Of a DNA stretch of 64,000 bases, positions 32,901-44,038 are shown piece after piece (positions within the stretch are counted from its first letter, which is position 1; the number at the start of each line of letters is the position of its first letter). Origin of the DNA: Strix aluco (Eukaryota; Chordata; Aves; Strigiformes; Strigidae). Location: positions 18,292,180-18,356,179 of the forward strand of contig NC_133932.1 of assembly GCF_031877795.1 (NCBI RefSeq). The letters are read 5' to 3'. Made by a program: the position numbers and the translations under genes. The notes beneath the pieces were generated by a model, which was given only the letters and a program-made list of their open reading frames with translations, did not search any database and was not told the origin of the DNA.

Positions 32901-35900
32901 CTAGTGGAGGCAACTGGTACTGGCACTGCCTGTCACTCTGGCCCAGCTGCTGTGCTAGTGGAGGCGACTGCTACTGGCACTGGCTGTCCCTCTGTCCCAG
33001 CTGCTGTGCTGGTGGAGGTGACTGGTACTGGCACTGCCTGTCCCCCTGGCCCAGATGCTGTGCTAGTGGAGGTGACTGGTACTGGCACTGGCTGTCCCTC
33101 TGTCCCAGCTGCTGTGCTGGTGGAGGTGACTGGTACTGGCACTGGCTGTCCCTCTGTCCCAGCTTCTGTGCTAGTAGAGGCGACTGGTACTGGCACTGGC
33201 TGTCCCCCTTGCCCAGCTGCTCTGCTGGTGGAGGTGACTGGTACTGGCACTGCCTGTCACTCTGGCCCAGCTGCTGTGCTAGTGGAGGTGACTGGTATTG
33301 GCACTGCCTGTCCCTCTGGCCCAGCTGCTCTGCTGGTGGAGGTGACTGGTACTGGCACTGCCTGTCCCTCTGGCCCAGCTGCTCTGCTGGTGGAGGTGAC
33401 TGGTTCTGGCACTGCCTGTCCCTCTGGCCCAGCTGCTGTGCTAGTGGAGTCGACTGGTATTGGCACTGCCTGTCCCCCTGGCCCAGCTGCTCTGCTGGTG
33501 GTGGTGACTGGTACTGGCACTGCCTGTCCCCCTGGCCCAGATGCTGTGCTGGTGGAGGTGACTGGTACTGGCACTGCCTGTCCCTCTGTCCCAGCTGCTG
33601 TGTTGGTGGAGGTGACTGGTACTGGCACTGCCTGTCCCTCTGTCCCAGCTGCTGTGCTAGTAGAGGCGACTGCTACTGGCACTGCCTGTCCCTCTGGCCC
33701 AGCTGCTGTGCTGGTGGAGGTGACTGGTACTGGCACTGCCTGTCACTCTGACCCAGCTGCTGTGCTAGTGGAGGCGACTGCTACTGGCACTGCCTGTCAC
33801 TCTGGCCCAGCTGCTGTGCTGGTGGAGGCGACTGGTACTGGTACTGGCTGTCCCTCTGTCCCAGCTGCTGTGCTAGTGGAGGCGACTGGTACTGGCACTG
33901 CCTGTCCCTCTGTCCCAGCTGCTGTGCTAGTAGAGGCGACTGCTACTGGCACTGCCTGTCACTCTGGCCCAGCTGCAGTGCTAGTAGTGGCGACTGGTAT
34001 TGGCACTGCCTGTCCCCCTTGCCCAGCTGCTGTGCTAGTGGAGGCGACTGGTACTGGCACTGGCTGTCCCTCTGTCCCAGCTGCTGTGCTGGTGGTGGTG
34101 ACTGGTACTGGCACTGCCTGTCCCCCTGGCCCAGATGCTGTGCTGGTGGAGGTGACTGGTACTGGCACTGGCTGTCCTTCTGTCCCAGCTGCTGTGCTAG
34201 TAGAGGCGACTGCTACTGGCACTGCCTGTCCCTCTGGCCCATCTGCTGTGCTAGTAGTGGCAACTGGTACTGGCACTGCCTGTCACTCTGGCCCAGCTGC
34301 TGTGCTGGTGGAGGCGACTGGTACTGGCACTGCCTGTCACTCTGGCCCAGCTGCTGTGCTGGTGGAGGCGACTGGTACTGGCACTGGCTGTCCCTCTGTC
34401 CCAGCTGCTGTGCTGGTGGAGGCGACTGGTACTGGCACTGGCTGTCCCTCTGTCCCAGCTGCTGTGCTAGTGGAGGCGACTGGTACTGGCACTGCCTGCC
34501 CCTCTGACCCAGCTGCTGTGCTAGTGGAGGCGACTGCTACTGGCACTGCCTGTCACTCTGGCCCAGCTGCTGTGCTGGTGGAGGCGACTGGTACTGGTAC
34601 TGGCTGTCCCTCTGTCCCAGCTGCTGTGCTAGTAGAAGCGACTGGTACTGGCACTGCCTGTCCCTCTGGCCCAAATGCTGTGCTAGTGGAGGTGACTGGT
34701 ACTGGCACTGCCTGTCACTCTGGCCCAGCTGCAGTGCTAGTAATGGCGACTGATATTGGCACTGCCAGTCCCCCTTGCCCAGCTGCTGTGCTAGTGGAGG
34801 CGACTGGTATTGGCACTGCCTGTCCCCCTGGCCCAGCTGCTCTGCTGGTGGTGGTGACTGGTACTGGCACTGCCTGTCCCCCTGGCCCAGATGCTGTGCT
34901 GGTGGAGGTGACTGGTACTGGCACTGGCTGTCCCTCTGTCCCAGCTGCTGTGTTGGTGGAGGTGACTGGTACTGGCACTGCCTGTCCCTCTGTCCCAGCT
35001 GCTGTGCTAGTAGAGGCGACTGCTACTGGCACTGCCTGTCCCTCTGGCCTAGCTGCTGTGCTGGTGGAGGTGACTGGTACTGGCACTGCCTGTCACTCTG
35101 GCCCAGCTGCTGTGCTGGTGGAGGCGACTGGTACTGGTACTGGCTGTCCCTCTGTCCCAGCTGCTGTGCTAGTAGAGGCGACTGGTACTGGCACTGCCTG
35201 TCCCTCTGTCCCAGCTGCTGTGCTAGTAGAGGCGACTGCTACTGGCACTGCCTGTCACTCTGGCCCAGCTGCAGTGCTAGTAGTGGCGACTGGTATTGGC
35301 ACTGCCTGTCCCCCTTGCCCAGCTGCTGTGCTAGTGGAGGCGACTGCTACTGGCACTGCCTGTCACTCTGGCCCAGCTGCTGTGCTAGTGGAGGCGACTG
35401 GTACTGGCACTGGCTGTCCCTCTGTCCCAGCTGCTGTGCTGGTGGTGGTGACTGGTACTGGCACTGCCTGTCCCCCTGGCCCAGATGCTGTGCTGGTGGA
35501 GGTGACTGGTACTGGCACTGGCTGTCCTTCTGTCCCAGCTGCTGTGCTAGTAGAGGCGACTGGTACTGGCACTGCCTGTCACTCTGGCCCAGCTGCTGTG
35601 CTGGTGGAGGCGACTGCTACTGGCACTGCCTGTCACTCTGGCCCAGCTGCTGTGCTGGTGGAGGTGACTGGTACTGCCACTGCCTGTCACTCTGGCCCAG
35701 CTGCTGTGCTAGTGGAGGCGACTGCTACTGGCACTGCCTGTCACTCTGGCCCAGCTGCTGTGCTGGTGGAGGTGACTGGTACTGGCACTGCCTGTCACTC
35801 TGTCCCAGCCGCTGTGCTGCTGGAGGTGACTGGTACTGGCACTGCCTGTCACTCTGGCCCAGCCGCTGTGCTGCTGGAGTTGACTGGTACTGCCACTGCC

Positions 35901-38900
35901 TGTCCCCCTGGCCCAGCTGCTGTGCTAGTGGAGGTGACTGGTACTGGCACTGGCTGTCCTTCTGTCCCAGCTGCTGTGCTAGTGGAGGTGACTCGTACTG
36001 GCACTGCCTGTCCCTCTGGCCCAGCTGCTGTGCTAGTGGAGGCAACTAGTACTGGCACTGCCTGTCCCCCTTGCCCAGCTGCTGTGCTAGTGGAGGCTAC
36101 TGGTATTGGCACTGCCTGTCCCCCTGGCCCAGCTGCTCTGCTGGTGGTGGTGACTGGTACTGGCAGTGCCTGTCCCCCTTGCCCAGCTGCTGTGCTAGTG
36201 GAGGCAACTGGTACTGGCACTGCCTGTCCCCCTGGCCCAGCTGCTGTGCTGGTGGAGGTGACTGGTACTGGCACTGCCTGTCACTCTGGCCCAGCTGCTG
36301 TGCTAGTGGAGGCGACTGCTACTGGCACTGCCTGTCACTCTGGCCCAGCTGCTGTGCTGGTTGAGGTGACTGGTACTGGCACTGCCTGACTCCCTGGCCC
36401 AGATGCTGTGCTAGTGGAGGTGACTGGTACTGGCACTGGCTATCCCTCTGTCCCAGCTGCTGTGCTGGTGGAGGTGACTGGTACTGGCACTGGCTGTCCC
36501 TCTGTCCCATCTGCTGTGCTAGTGGCGGCGACTGGTATTGGCACTGCCTGTCCCCCTTGCCCAGCTGCTCTGCTGGTGGAGGTGACTGGTACTGGCACTG
36601 CCTGTCCCTCTGGCCCAGCTGCTCTGCTGGTGGAGGCAACTGGTACTGGCACTGCATGTCCCTCTGGCCCAGCTGCTGTGCTAGTGGAGGCAACTGCTAC
36701 TGGCACTGCCTGTCCCTCTGGCCCAGCTGCTGTGCTGGTGGAGGCGACTGCTACTGGCACTGCCTGTCACTCTGGCCCAGCTGCTGTGCTGGTGGAGGTG
36801 ACTGGTACTGCCACTGCCTGTCCCTCTGGCCCAGCTGCTGTGCTAGTGGAGGTGACTGGTACTGGCACTGGCTGTCCTTCTGTCCCAGCTGCTGTGCTAG
36901 TGGAGGTGACTCGTACTGGCACTGCCTGTCCCTCTGGCCCAGCTGCTGTGCTAGTGGAGGCAACTAGTACTGGCACTGCCTGTCCCCCTTGCCCAGCTGC
37001 TGTGCTAGTGGAGGCTACTGGTATTGGCACTGCCTGTCCCCCTGGCCCAGCTGCTCTGCTGGTGGTGGTGACTGGTACTGGCAGTGCCTGTCCCCCTTGC
37101 CCAGCTGCTGTGCTAGTGGAGGCAACTGGTACTGGCACTGCCTGTCCCCCTGGCCCAGCTGCTGTGCTGGTGGAGGTGACTGGTACTGGCACTGCCTGTC
37201 ACTCTGGCCCAGCTGCTGTGCTGGTGGAGGTGACTGGTACTGGCACTGCCTGTCACTCTGGCCCAGCTGCTGTGCTAGTGGAGGCGACTGCTACTGGCAC
37301 TGCCTGTCACTCTGGCCCAGCTGCTGTGCTGGTTGAGGTGACTGGTACTGGCACTGCCTGACTCCCTGGCCCAGATGCTGTGCTAGTGGAGGTGACTGGT
37401 ACTGGCACTGGCTATCCCTCTGTCCCAGCTGCTGTGCTGGTGGAGGTGACTGGTACTGGCACTGGCTGTCCCTCTGTCCCATCTGCTGTGCTAGTGGCGG
37501 CGACTGGTATTGGCACTGCCTGTCCCCCTTGCCCAGCTGCTCTGCTGGTGGAGGTGACTGGTACTGGCACTGCCTGTCCCTCTGGCCCAGCTGCTCTGCT
37601 GGTGGAGGCAACTGGTACTGGCACTGCCTGTCCCTCTGGCCCAGCTGCTGTGCTAGTGGAGGCAACTGCTACTGGCACTGCCTGTCCCTCTGGCCCAGCT
37701 GCTGTGCTGGTGGAGGCGACTGCTACTGGCACTGCCTGTCACTCTGGCCCAGCTGCAGTGCTAGTAGTGGCGACTGGTATTGGCACTGCCTGTCCCCCTT
37801 GCCCAGCTGCTGTGCTAGTGGAGGCGACTGGTACTGGCACTGGCTGTCCCTCTGTCCCAGCTGCTGTGCTGGTGGTGGTGACTGGTACTGGCACTGCCTG
37901 TCCCCCTGGCCCAGATGCTGTGCTGGTGGAGGTGACTGGTACTGGCACTGGCTGTCCTTCTGTCCCAGCTGCTGTGCTAGTAGAGGCGACTGCTACTGGC
38001 ACTGCCTGTCCCTCTGGCCCATCTGCTGTGCTAGTAGTGGCAACTGGTACTGGCACTGCCTGTCACTCTGGCCCAGCTGCTGTGCTGGTGGAGGCGACTG
38101 GTACTGGCACTGCCTGTCACTCTGGCCCAGCTGCTGTGCTGGTGGAGGCGACTGGTACTGGCACTGGCTGTCCCTCTGTCCCAGCTGCTGTGCTGGTGGA
38201 GGCGACTGGTACTGGCACTGGCTGTCCCTCTGTCCCAGCTGCTGTGCTAGTGGAGGCGACTGGTACTGGCACTGCCTGCCCCTCTGACCCAGCTGCTGTG
38301 CTAGTGGAGGCGACTGCTACTGGCACTGCCTGTCACTCTGGCCCAGCTGCTGTGCTGGTGGAGGCGACTGGTACTGGTACTGGCTGTCCCTCTGTCCCAG
38401 CTGCTGTGCTAGTAGAAGCGACTGGTACTGGCACTGCCTGTCCCTCTGGCCCAAATGCTGTGCTAGTGGAGGTGACTGGTACTGGCACTGCCTGTCACTC
38501 TGGCCCAGCTGCAGTGCTAGTAATGGCGACTGATATTGGCACTGCCAGTCCCCCTTGCCCAGCTGCTGTGCTAGTGGAGGCGACTGGTATTGGCACTGCC
38601 TGTCCCCCTGGCCCAGCTGCTCTGCTGGTGGTGGTGACTGGTACTGGCACTGCCTGTCCCCCTGGCCCAGATGCTGTGCTGGTGGAGGTGACTGGTACTG
38701 GCACTGGCTGTCCCTCTGTCCCAGCTGCTGTGTTGGTGGAGGTGACTGGTACTGGCACTGCCTGTCCCTCTGTCCCAGCTGCTGTGCTAGTAGAGGCGAC
38801 TGCTACTGGCACTGCCTGTCCCTCTGGCCTAGCTGCTGTGCTGGTGGAGGTGACTGGTACTGGCACTGCCTGTCACTCTGGCCCAGCTGCTGTGCTGGTG

Positions 38901-41900
38901 GAGGCGACTGGTACTGGTACTGGCTGTCCCTCTGTCCCAGCTGCTGTGCTAGTAGAGGCGACTGGTACTGGCACTGCCTGTCCCTCTGTCCCAGCTGCTG
39001 TGCTAGTAGAGGCGACTGCTACTGGCACTGCCTGTCACTCTGGCCCAGCTGCAGTGCTAGTAGTGGCGACTGGTATTGGCACTGCCTGTCCCCCTTGCCC
39101 AGCTGCTGTGCTAGTGGAGGCGACTGCTACTGGCACTGCCTGTCACTCTGGCCCAGCTGCTGTGCTAGTGGAGGCGACTGGTACTGGCACTGGCTGTCCC
39201 TCTGTCCCAGCTGCTGTGCTGGTGGTGGTGACTGGTACTGGCACTGCCTGTCCCCCTGGCCCAGATGCTGTGCTGGTGGAGGTGACTGGTACTGGCACTG
39301 GCTGTCCTTCTGTCCCAGCTGCTGTGCTAGTAGAGGCGACTGGTACTGGCACTGCCTGTCACTCTGGCCCAGCTGCTGTGCTGGTGGAGGCGACTGCTAC
39401 TGGCACTGCCTGTCACTCTGGCCCAGCTGCTGTGCTGGTGGAGGTGACTGGTACTGCCACTGCCTGTCACTCTGGCCCAGCTGCTGTGCTAGTGGAGGCG
39501 ACTGCTACTGGCACTGCCTGTCACTCTGGCCCAGCTGCTGTGCTGGTGGAGGTGACTGGTACTGGCACTGCCTGTCACTCTGTCCCAGCCGCTGTGCTGC
39601 TGGAGGTGACTGGTACTGGCACTGCCTGTCACTCTGGCCCAGCCGCTGTGCTGCTGGAGTTGACTGGTACTGCCACTGCCTGTCCCCCTGGCCCAGCTGC
39701 TGTGCTAGTGGAGGTGACTGGTACTGGCACTGGCTGTCCTTCTGTCCCAGCTGCTGTGCTAGTGGAGGTGACTCGTACTGGCACTGCCTGTCCCTCTGGC
39801 CCAGCTGCTGTGCTAGTGGAGGCAACTAGTACTGGCACTGCCTGTCCCCCTTGCCCAGCTGCTGTGCTAGTGGAGGCTACTGGTATTGGCACTGCCTGTC
39901 CCCCTGGCCCAGCTGCTCTGCTGGTGGTGGTGACTGGTACTGGCAGTGCCTGTCCCCCTTGCCCAGCTGCTGTGCTAGTGGAGGCAACTGGTACTGGCAC
40001 TGCCTGTCCCCCTGGCCCAGCTGCTGTGCTGGTGGAGGTGACTGGTACTGGCACTGCCTGTCACTCTGGCCCAGCTGCTGTGCTAGTGGAGGCGACTGCT
40101 ACTGGCACTGCCTGTCACTCTGGCCCAGCTGCTGTGCTGGTTGAGGTGACTGGTACTGGCACTGCCTGACTCCCTGGCCCAGATGCTGTGCTAGTGGAGG
40201 TGACTGGTACTGGCACTGGCTATCCCTCTGTCCCAGCTGCTGTGCTGGTGGAGGTGACTGGTACTGGCACTGGCTGTCCCTCTGTCCCATCTGCTGTGCT
40301 AGTGGCGGCGACTGGTATTGGCACTGCCTGTCCCCCTTGCCCAGCTGCTCTGCTGGTGGAGGTGACTGGTACTGGCACTGCCTGTCCCTCTGGCCCAGCT
40401 GCTCTGCTGGTGGAGGCAACTGGTACTGGCACTGCATGTCCCTCTGGCCCAGCTGCTGTGCTAGTGGAGGCAACTGCTACTGGCACTGCCTGTCCCTCTG
40501 GCCCAGCTGCTGTGCTGGTGGAGGCGACTGCTACTGGCACTGCCTGTCACTCTGGCCCAGCTGCTGTGCTGGTGGAGGTGACTGGTACTGCCACTGCCTG
40601 TCCCTCTGGCCCAGCTGCTGTGCTAGTGGAGGTGACTGGTACTGGCACTGGCTGTCCTTCTGTCCCAGCTGCTGTGCTAGTGGAGGTGACTCGTACTGGC
40701 ACTGCCTGTCCCTCTGGCCCAGCTGCTGTGCTAGTGGAGGCAACTAGTACTGGCACTGCCTGTCCCCCTTGCCCAGCTGCTGTGCTAGTGGAGGCTACTG
40801 GTATTGGCACTGCCTGTCCCCCTGGCCCAGCTGCTCTGCTGGTGGTGGTGACTGGTACTGGCAGTGCCTGTCCCCCTTGCCCAGCTGCTGTGCTAGTGGA
40901 GGCAACTGGTACTGGCACTGCCTGTCCCCCTGGCCCAGCTGCTGTGCTGGTGGAGGTGACTGGTACTGGCACTGCCTGTCACTCTGGCCCAGCTGCTGTG
41001 CTGGTGGAGGTGACTGGTACTGGCACTGCCTGTCACTCTGGCCCAGCTGCTGTGCTAGTGGAGGCGACTGCTACTGGCACTGCCTGTCACTCTGGCCCAG
41101 CTGCTGTGCTGGTTGAGGTGACTGGTACTGGCACTGCCTGACTCCCTGGCCCAGATGCTGTGCTAGTGGAGGTGACTGGTACTGGCACTGGCTATCCCTC
41201 TGTCCCAGCTGCTGTGCTGGTGGAGGTGACTGGTACTGGCACTGGCTGTCCCTCTGTCCCATCTGCTGTGCTAGTGGCGGCGACTGGTATTGGCACTGCC
41301 TGTCCCCCTTGCCCAGCTGCTCTGCTGGTGGAGGTGACTGGTACTGGCACTGCCTGTCCCTCTGGCCCAGCTGCTCTGCTGGTGGAGGCAACTGGTACTG
41401 GCACTGCCTGTCCCTCTGGCCCAGCTGCTGTGCTAGTGGAGGCAACTGCTACTGGCACTGCCTGTCCCTCTGGCCCAGCTGCTGTGCTGGTGGAGGCGAC
41501 TGCTACTGGCACTGCCTGTCACTCTGGCCCAGCTGCTGTGCTGGTGGAGGCGACTGGTACTGCCACTGCCTGTCCCTCTGGCCCAGCTGCTGTGCTAGTG
41601 GAGGCGACTGCTACTGGCACTGCCTGACACTTTGGCCCAGCTGCTGTGCTAGTGGAGGTGACTGGTACTGGCAGTGCCTGTCCCCCTGGCCCCGCTGCTG
41701 TACCAGTATGTTCCCTTTCAGATCCTGCAGCTCTTTCTCCCCCTTCAGGGCAGTGAACAGTAGTAAAGGTGACATGGTAAGCATGGGCAAGCCCCCAGCA
41801 CATTGCAGTGTGTTGTGTCTCCCGGGGTTTGTCAGATTGGCAAGACACCTTTTTCAGATACTCCACCAGTTTATCAGGACTCTGCACTTGTTCGGGAGTG

Positions 41901-43232
41901 AAATCCCAAACCGTTGGAGGTGACCACTGAGTCAGGCACTTGCCCATCTTTTCCCACACACCTTGCCATTTATAACTATCTGCCCTCGGGGCAGGTTTCC
42001 GGGTGCTGCTGTCATTGGAGAAATACCGCATGGCCCAAAACAAGATCCGGCAGACATTCAGAAAGCATTGTGCCGCAAACACACTGGCCTGGGTGCTCCA
42101 AGGATAGCTAAAACTCTGAAAAACCGAGAGGATCTCTTCCCCTGGCTCACCCATAGAGGGGGTGAGACCCCTAACAAAAGCCCAGGCAGCAAACAGGTAC
42201 CGGTTCACCCCCACAAGCACTGATGCAAGCCCATTATAAGCAGTCAGCAGCCAGTATAGCAAAATAAAACCCTTGACACATTTTCCACCGACAACAAACG
42301 CCAGCACTGGGAACACACAGCGGATATAAGGATTAATCCAGCCCCACCACGCAAGCAAGTTGGCCAGCATTGCAAATGTTCCTTATCAAACAATACAAAT
42401 AAAAACAGAAAAATTGCACCTAACAGATTGCTCTAACACACCTTCTCCTTTTGTCCTTATCTCAACCCTCTCGTGCCCCATGCTGGGCGCCAAAAAGGCT
42501 GTGGTGGTTTAGGCCCCGCCGGGACCCGAGACCACGCTGCCGCTGCCCCTCCCCCACCCTCCGACCGGAACGGGGCAGGGAGTGAAATACAAACCCCGGG
42601 GTTGAGGTAAGGAGAGGTTTAATACCACAGTGCCACAGCAACAAACCGAACAACAGCAAGAACAAGAACAATAACAGTAATAACAAGAAACAGAACAAGG
42701 GATATAGCGATACAGCAGTGAGGAGAGCGACCCCACACCACGCCTTTACCAATCTTCCCGCGCTTGGGCGCCCGGACGTGAAGTCAGCATGGTATTGAAT
42801 AACCCGGCTAGAGCTCCCTCCCCACTGCTGGGGAAACTTAACCCTATCCTAGCTGAACCAGGACACCTTGGGACAGACATTGGTGCATCCAGCACCAAGG
42901 GCCCAGGGCCTGGGGCTGGTGCCAGAGTGTCCCTGGCCTGGTGGCAGGGCCAGGGATGGGGGAAAGGCAGTGGGGCTCTGAGGGTCTTACCGCAACTTGG
43001 CGACGACCAGTTCCTCCTGGAGGAGGAGAAGGCGTCTCTCGCTCCTCCTGTGGCCCCGGGTCAGCCACACGTCCGTGCTCAGCACCGCCTCAGCGTCGGT
43101 GAGAGCCTCCCTGCGGAGCAGAGAGCGGTGGGCATGAGAAAGGCTGTGGCTGAGGGGCCCGGCCGTGCCCGCCCGTCCCCGAGCCCCGGGGGGAGCCTAC
43201 CTGGAGTGCCAGCAGCAGTTGGCCTGGCCCAT
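23960..43232 (-). CDS. Gene 2: complete ARHGAP20/TAGAP-like Rho GTPase-activating protein
   Basis: Conceptually spliced coding exons in transcript order: 43232-43201, 43110-42991, 28889-28713, 28370-28329, 28160-28076, 27971-27918, 27799-27728, 27601-27535, 26879-26692, 26462-26301, 26216-26107, 25761-25566, 25361-25262, 24386-24317, 24222-24073, 23972-23960. The sum is 1638 nt, giving 545 residues and TAA. Every junction is GT-AG and keeps frame. The PH-like domain is about residues 15-124, a linker 125-255, and RhoGAP about 256-460. The RhoGAP part carries the arginine-finger motif G-I-F-R (R297), K333 and R337 in the L-K-x-F-L-R block, and the N-L-A-x-x-x-G-P-N block at 406-414. The tail (about 492-542) is rich in K, R and E. 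Such proteins switch off Rho-family GTPases by stimulating GTP hydrolysis. The PH part favours an ARHGAP20-like name; the RhoGAP sequence is equally TAGAP-like. The exon 14 acceptor has an alternative 17 nt upstream that would break frame. Expression is not shown. Confidence 0.85.
25262..26462 (-). other. RhoGAP catalytic exons (10-13) of gene 2
   Basis: Four exons encode the catalytic core. 26462-26301 starts E-L-L-D-I-L-Y and carries the S-T-E-G-I-F-R-R arginine finger. 26216-26107 starts D-F-L-R-S-I-P. 25761-25566 carries N-L-A-I-C-L-G-P-N. 25361-25262 carries V-K-L-L-V-E-F-L-I-E-N. Exon 9 (26879-26692) supplies the A-L-F-G-Q-P-L lead-in that precedes RhoGAP domains in this family. All signature residues of an active GAP are present. 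The equivalent block of gene 3 is 48711-49911. Confidence 0.88.
26993..27017. repeat. (GGGAC)5 tract in intron 8 of gene 2
   Basis: Five pentamers, next to a CCTGC pentamer run at about 26940-26966. The intron (26880-27534) is very GC-rich and shows long open frames without splice support. Confidence 0.95.
28329..28889 (-). other. PH-like domain exons 3-4 of gene 2, next to the ERV
   Basis: Exon 3 (28889-28713) includes an acidic loop of six glutamates in a row, then the strand I-L-L-I-W-P-S-G-T-C-V-A-T-F. Exon 4 (28370-28329) encodes the start of the PH C-terminal helix (A-L-K-Q-L-W-L). The first half of the domain is exon 2 at 43110-42991, now 14 kb away across the ERV. The 3' LTR edge lies 86 bp upstream of the exon 3 acceptor, so the branch point and polypyrimidine tract are probably host sequence. 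Equivalent positions are 346-906 and 51768-52328. Confidence 0.8.
28975..29233 (-). repeat. 3' LTR of ERV copy 2, truncated
   Basis: Same truncated LTR and same junction to protease sequence as at 992-1250. Confidence 0.85.
29234..29639 (-). pseudogene. pro: Retroviral aspartic protease remnant (ERV copy 2)
   Basis: Same protease with D-T-G-A motif, same in-frame stops and same LTR junction as copy 1. Confidence 0.82.
29661..30751 (-). pseudogene. gag: gag, C-terminal part (ERV copy 2)
   Basis: Copy of the segment at 1678-2768, with the uninterrupted stretch from 30533. The TGA of unit 1 near 2597 is retained; the neighbouring base at 30580 differs from unit 1. Confidence 0.78.
33955..41515. 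repeat. 3,780-bp tandem duplication (70 repeats) within array 2
   Basis: The interval of about 33955-37735 is repeated at about 37735-41515 with the same order of variant units: 34775-36049 matches 38555-39829, and 36408-37361 matches 40188-41141. I saw no differences on reading, which points to a very recent event. Confidence 0.88.
36300..37732. repeat. Nested 972-bp tandem duplication (18 repeats) within array 2
   Basis: Variant blocks recur at 972 bp: a block with the rare TATCCC unit occurs near 36440 and 37412, and again near 40220 and 41192 through the 3,780-bp duplication. Unit 1 has one such block (near 17800); unit 3 lacks the TATCCC unit. Confidence 0.75.
41706..42370 (-). pseudogene. 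gag: gag, N-terminal part (ERV copy 2)
   Basis: Same reading frame and sequence as at 18258-18922, with ATG at 42370 and a stop in the array at 41521-41519. Confidence 0.8.
42475..42492 (-). promoter_or_regulatory. Primer-binding site, tRNA-Lys type (ERV copy 2)
   Basis: Identical to the site at 19027-19044. Confidence 0.75.
42500..42865 (-). repeat. 5' LTR of ERV copy 2
   Basis: Copy of the 366-bp 5' LTR at 19052-19417, with the same termini and the same ATTAAA signal. I saw no differences on reading. Confidence 0.88.
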
Positions 43233-43458
43233 CCTGCCCGGGACAGGAGGACCCCTCGCTCTGCACCAAGGATGTGGCCCAGCTGGCCACAGCGAGGATG
43301 GGAAGCAGGGTGCCGGTGCCGGGAAGCGCTGTTCGGCCAGACCCTGCCTCCTCCCAGAGCTGCTCCGTGCCAGCACAGCCCCGTGCTGCCGGCTCTGGTG
43401 GCTGCTGGCTCCAAAATGGCCGACGCTGGGAGCCCAACGGAAAGTGGGCGGGGCCTCG
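43233..43458 (-). promoter_or_regulatory. Candidate TATA-less promoter of gene 2
   Basis: Identical copy of the gene 1 promoter region: GGGCGGGGC at 43446-43454 and AAAATGGCCGAC at 43413-43424, about 180-220 bp upstream of the ATG. Confidence 0.45.
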
Positions 43459-43597
43459 TGCTGGGGGTTCTCTCCAGCATGGCCCTGGCTGTCTTGCCCC
43501 GGGCAGCCCAGAGCAGGGCAGAGCAGAGGGGAAGCACCCCCTCCCTCCGCCTGCTGCCAGTGGTCTGCCTGCTGCAGCCCGGGATGCAGTTCGCCCC

Positions 43598-43948
43598 CAA
43601 TGCCCCAGGGGTACTTTGCTGGCTCCAAGTTGCTCAACTTCGGGTCCACCATCACCCCAGGGCTCTGCACAGCTGCTTTCCAGCTGGGTCTCCCCCAGCA
43701 CATACAGCTCCAGGGGCTTGTTCCTCCCCAGGTCCAGGACTTTGCTCTTCCCTCTTCCCCTTCTTCAACGACAGGAAGCTCCTGGCAGCCCCTTTCTCCA
43801 GCCTGTCAAGGTCCCTCTGGTTGGCAACACAACCCTCGGCTGCAGGAGCCTCTCCTCCCAGTCATGTGCCTTCTGCAAGCTGTCTGAGGGTGTGCTCTGC
43901 CCCATCATCCGGATCACTGAATGTGGACAGGGCGCGCATCATGCCGCG
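43598..43948. repeat. Old interspersed-repeat remnant, unit 2
   Basis: Copy of 20150-20500 through the segmental duplication. Confidence 0.4.
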
Positions 43949-43993
43949 CAGGGCTTTGTCACAGAATGATCAGAAATTGAGGGGGAAGATCCA

Positions 43994-43998
<5 letters not shown>

Positions 43999-44036
<38 letters not shown>
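43999..44036. repeat. (GT)19 microsatellite, unit 2
   Basis: 38 bp of perfect GT, the same length as unit 1. Confidence 0.97.

Positions 44037-44037
<1 letters not shown>

Positions 44038-44038
<1 letters not shown>

Larger units (their letters stand above)
30752..41705. repeat. 54-bp minisatellite inside gag, about 203 copies (unit 2)
   Basis: Same repeat, about 10.95 kb. It carries a single 1-bp deletion near 32290, so upstream and downstream gag differ by one frame here rather than two. Longest plus-strand open frames are 32304-36389 and 37380-40169. It is organised into large internal duplications (see 33955-41515). Confidence 0.97.
28975..42865 (-). mobile_element. Endogenous retrovirus, copy 2, in intron 2 of gene 2
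   Basis: Same insertion as copy 1, inherited through the segmental duplication: identical CCTTG duplication (28970-28974 and 42866-42870), identical pol deletion, identical LTR edges. It is 13,891 bp long; the difference from copy 1 is whole 54-bp repeats apart from one base. Confidence 0.93.
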
